From Salinarimonas sp046292825 (GTDB lineage Bacteria > Pseudomonadota > Alphaproteobacteria > Rhizobiales > Beijerinckiaceae), in NCBI RefSeq assembly GCF_046292825.1, contig NZ_JBKBQG010000013.1:1-64000 (forward strand): DNA of 64,000 bases, written 5' to 3'. The position numbers were made by a program, and so were the translations under genes. This document shows, one piece after another, positions 62,754 through 64,000 of the stretch; position 1 is the first letter of the stretch; each line of letters begins with the position of its first letter. The notes beneath the pieces were generated by a model. The model made no database searches, was not told the origin of the DNA, and saw only the letters and a list, made by a program, of their open reading frames with translations.

Positions 62754-63122
62754 CGGGTGTCTCCAGAATTCGGCATGGGCGCCGGCTCGGCGCGACCGGG
62801 AGGCGCGCGCGAAAGCGCAGTCTCCGGATGCGAAGCGCGCTAACACGCTTCGGGCTCGCGAACAAGCGCGGCGCGCGCCGGGCGGGCGATCCGTTTTCGC
62901 GCCTCGACAGGCCGGCCGAAAAGAATCGCGCGATCGCACATCAGAATATCGCTCGCTTGTCGCCGCGACGGGTGGATGTTAGGACGCTCACTGCCCATAT
63001 CTTCAACGAGGGTCGCTCGCGCGCGGCTCCGGGGGCGTGTCGGCGGTGCCGGCCCGGCCTCGATCGAGATCCGCGTGCGAGACCGTGGGCCCGACACCGG
63101 GGATTTCCAGGCCGGACCGACG
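62754..63122. promoter_or_regulatory. Divergent region secB / Tim44-like gene
   Basis: 369 non-coding bases. No fxsA-like or other small gene was found here. The stretch near 62930-62985 (CGATCGCACATCAGAATATC and GATGTTAGGACG) is less GC-rich and is the likely site of divergent promoters. No known operator was recognised. Confidence 0.45.
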
Positions 63123-63836
63123 ATGCAAGAGACATTCGACATCACGACGCTGATCTTTCTCGCGCTCGCCGTCTTCGTGATCTGGCGGCTACGCTCGGTG
63201 CTCGGCCAGAAGACCGGACACGAGAAACCGCCGCAGGATCCGTTCCGCCGCGAGACCAGCCAGGCCCGCGCCCCGCGCCCCAACGGCGCGGACAACGTCG
63301 TGCGCCTGCCCGGCGGGCCCGCGGCGCCGGGGCTCTCGCCGGCCGATCGCTGGAAGGGCGTGGTCGCCGCGGGCGCCACCCCGGAGACGCCCCAGGCGCT
63401 CGACGAGATCGCGCGCCAGGAGCCGCAATTCAATGGTCGGGACTTCATCGAGGGGGCCAAGATGGCCTACGAGATGATCGTCACGTCCTTCGCGGCGGGC
63501 GATCGCAAGACGCTCGAGGGCCTGCTCTCGCCGGAGGTCTACGAAGGGTTCGAGCAGGCGATCGCCGAACGCGAGGGCCGCGGCGAGAAGGCGGAGACCA
63601 CCTTCGTCGCCATCGACAAGACCGAGATCACGCATGCCGAGGTGAAGGGCAAGAGCGCCCAGGTGACCCTGCGCATCGTCTCCGAGCTGATCTCGGTGAC
63701 CCGCGATGCCGGCGGCGCCGTCGTCGAGGGCAGCGCCGATCAGGTCGTCGAGGTGACCGACGTGTGGACCTTCGCCCGCACGCTCGGCTCGCGCGACCCG
63801 AACTGGCTCCTGGTGGCGACCGAAGCCGGGCAATGA
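63123..63836 (+). CDS. Tim44/TimA-domain membrane-anchored protein (237 aa)
   Basis: A single N-terminal membrane helix (TTLIFLALAVFVIWRL) is followed by a charged linker and a C-terminal Tim44-like domain (DFIEGAKMAYEMIVTSFAAG, then a cone-shaped alpha/beta part with EVTDVWTFARTLGSRDPNWLL). Alphaproteobacterial homologues (TimA) are relatives of mitochondrial Tim44 and are conserved beside secB and mltA. Their role in export or membrane assembly is not settled. The ATG at 63123 fits the family N-terminus. It overlaps the next gene (ATGA). Confidence 0.93.
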   Translation: MQETFDITTLIFLALAVFVIWRLRSVLGQKTGHEKPPQDPFRRETSQARAPRPNGADNVVRLPGGPAAPGLSPADRWKGVVAAGATPETPQALDEIARQEPQFNGRDFIEGAKMAYEMIVTSFAAGDRKTLEGLLSPEVYEGFEQAIAEREGRGEKAETTFVAIDKTEITHAEVKGKSAQVTLRIVSELISVTRDAGGAVVEGSADQVVEVTDVWTFARTLGSRDPNWLLVATEAGQ

Positions 63837-64000
63837 GCCGTGCGCGGCGGGCTCGACACCGCGCCGCGCCGTCGGTCGCACGCTCGGCCCCGTACGCGGT
63901 CGCGCTGATGGCCGCCCTCGCAGCGCTCGCCCCCGTCGAACTCGGCGCGACGAGCGTCGGGGATGCCGCGTTGCGCGCCGTCGCCTTCGCGGATCTGCCC
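63833..64000 (+). CDS. mltA: Membrane-bound lytic murein transglycosylase MltA, N-terminal fragment (cut by window end)
   Basis: 56 codons are visible before the window ends. The ATG overlaps the Tim44-like stop. A basic N-terminus leads into a hydrophobic stretch (PYAVALMAALAALAPV) and then AVAFADLP, matching the start of the mature MltA domain. Conserved gene order (secB, Tim44-like, mltA) supports the call more than the short sequence does. Confidence 0.75.
   Translation, partial: MSRARRARHRAAPSVARSAPYAVALMAALAALAPVELGATSVGDAALRAVAFADLP

Overview
This window is GC-rich, densely packed bacterial DNA with gene order typical of Alphaproteobacteria, most likely Hyphomicrobiales (Rhizobiales). 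The clearest markers are acnA divergent from ccmAB, the aroE-coaE-dnaQ / secB / Tim44-like / mltA block at the right end, the TsaE-phosphotransferase fusion followed by a MurU-like nucleotidyltransferase, and a heparinase-like gene beside rsmB. No rRNA, tRNA, integrase, transposase or CRISPR array was seen. Families and active-site residues were assigned by eye, with no database search.

Layout. 0.25-7.0 kb (minus): a dipeptide-type ABC importer operon ending in an amidase; the last four junctions are all ATGA overlaps. 7.6-10.3 kb: aconitase with a clear terminator. 10.5-11.8 kb: ccmAB without ccmCDG. 11.8-14.9 kb (minus): a hydroxyproline block with a Ser/Cys proline-racemase homologue, a Cys/Cys 4-hydroxyproline epimerase and a DHDPS-family deaminase. 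15-19.2 kb: a kinase-fold membrane protein, a small membrane protein, ygfZ and a MipA/OmpV outer-membrane protein. 19.4-24 kb: a Rel/Spo (p)ppGpp enzyme, a hydantoinase and a divergent hydantoin racemase. 24-29.3 kb: a LysR regulator divergent from glcDEF. 29.4-36.2 kb: heparinase-like protein, rsmB, CYTH-CHAD protein, diguanylate cyclase and MurU-like enzyme. 36.2-45.4 kb: TsaE-AmgK fusion, multi-PAS histidine kinase, SIMPL protein, secreted GyrI-like protein, DMT exporter, HD hydrolase, tag, a small unknown protein, and a phage-tail-collar-type gene broken by one in-frame amber codon.

45.7-59.9 kb is the most unusual region. It encodes a 2,655-residue DUF4347/cadherin-like repeat protein with an LEPR-type N-terminal motif. 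Four genes follow on the same strand: a TolC-family outer-membrane lipoprotein, a periplasmic HlyD-type adaptor, a GAF-HlyD membrane adaptor, and a membrane protein that appears to join a PqqD-like (RRE-like) domain, an M50 site-2 protease and an HlyD-type segment. No ABC ATPase is present, so this looks like a dedicated export or processing machine of unusual design. The last part, 60-64 kb, is housekeeping.

Palindromic intergenic repeats are a second theme. Two copies of a modular element occur at 1-187 and 19211-19403. One element sits inside glcDEF. Another supplies the stop codons of two convergent genes. A hairpin plus a dispersed repeat lies between the binding-protein and permease genes of the ABC operon, and the repeat recurs upstream of the first HlyD-type adaptor gene.
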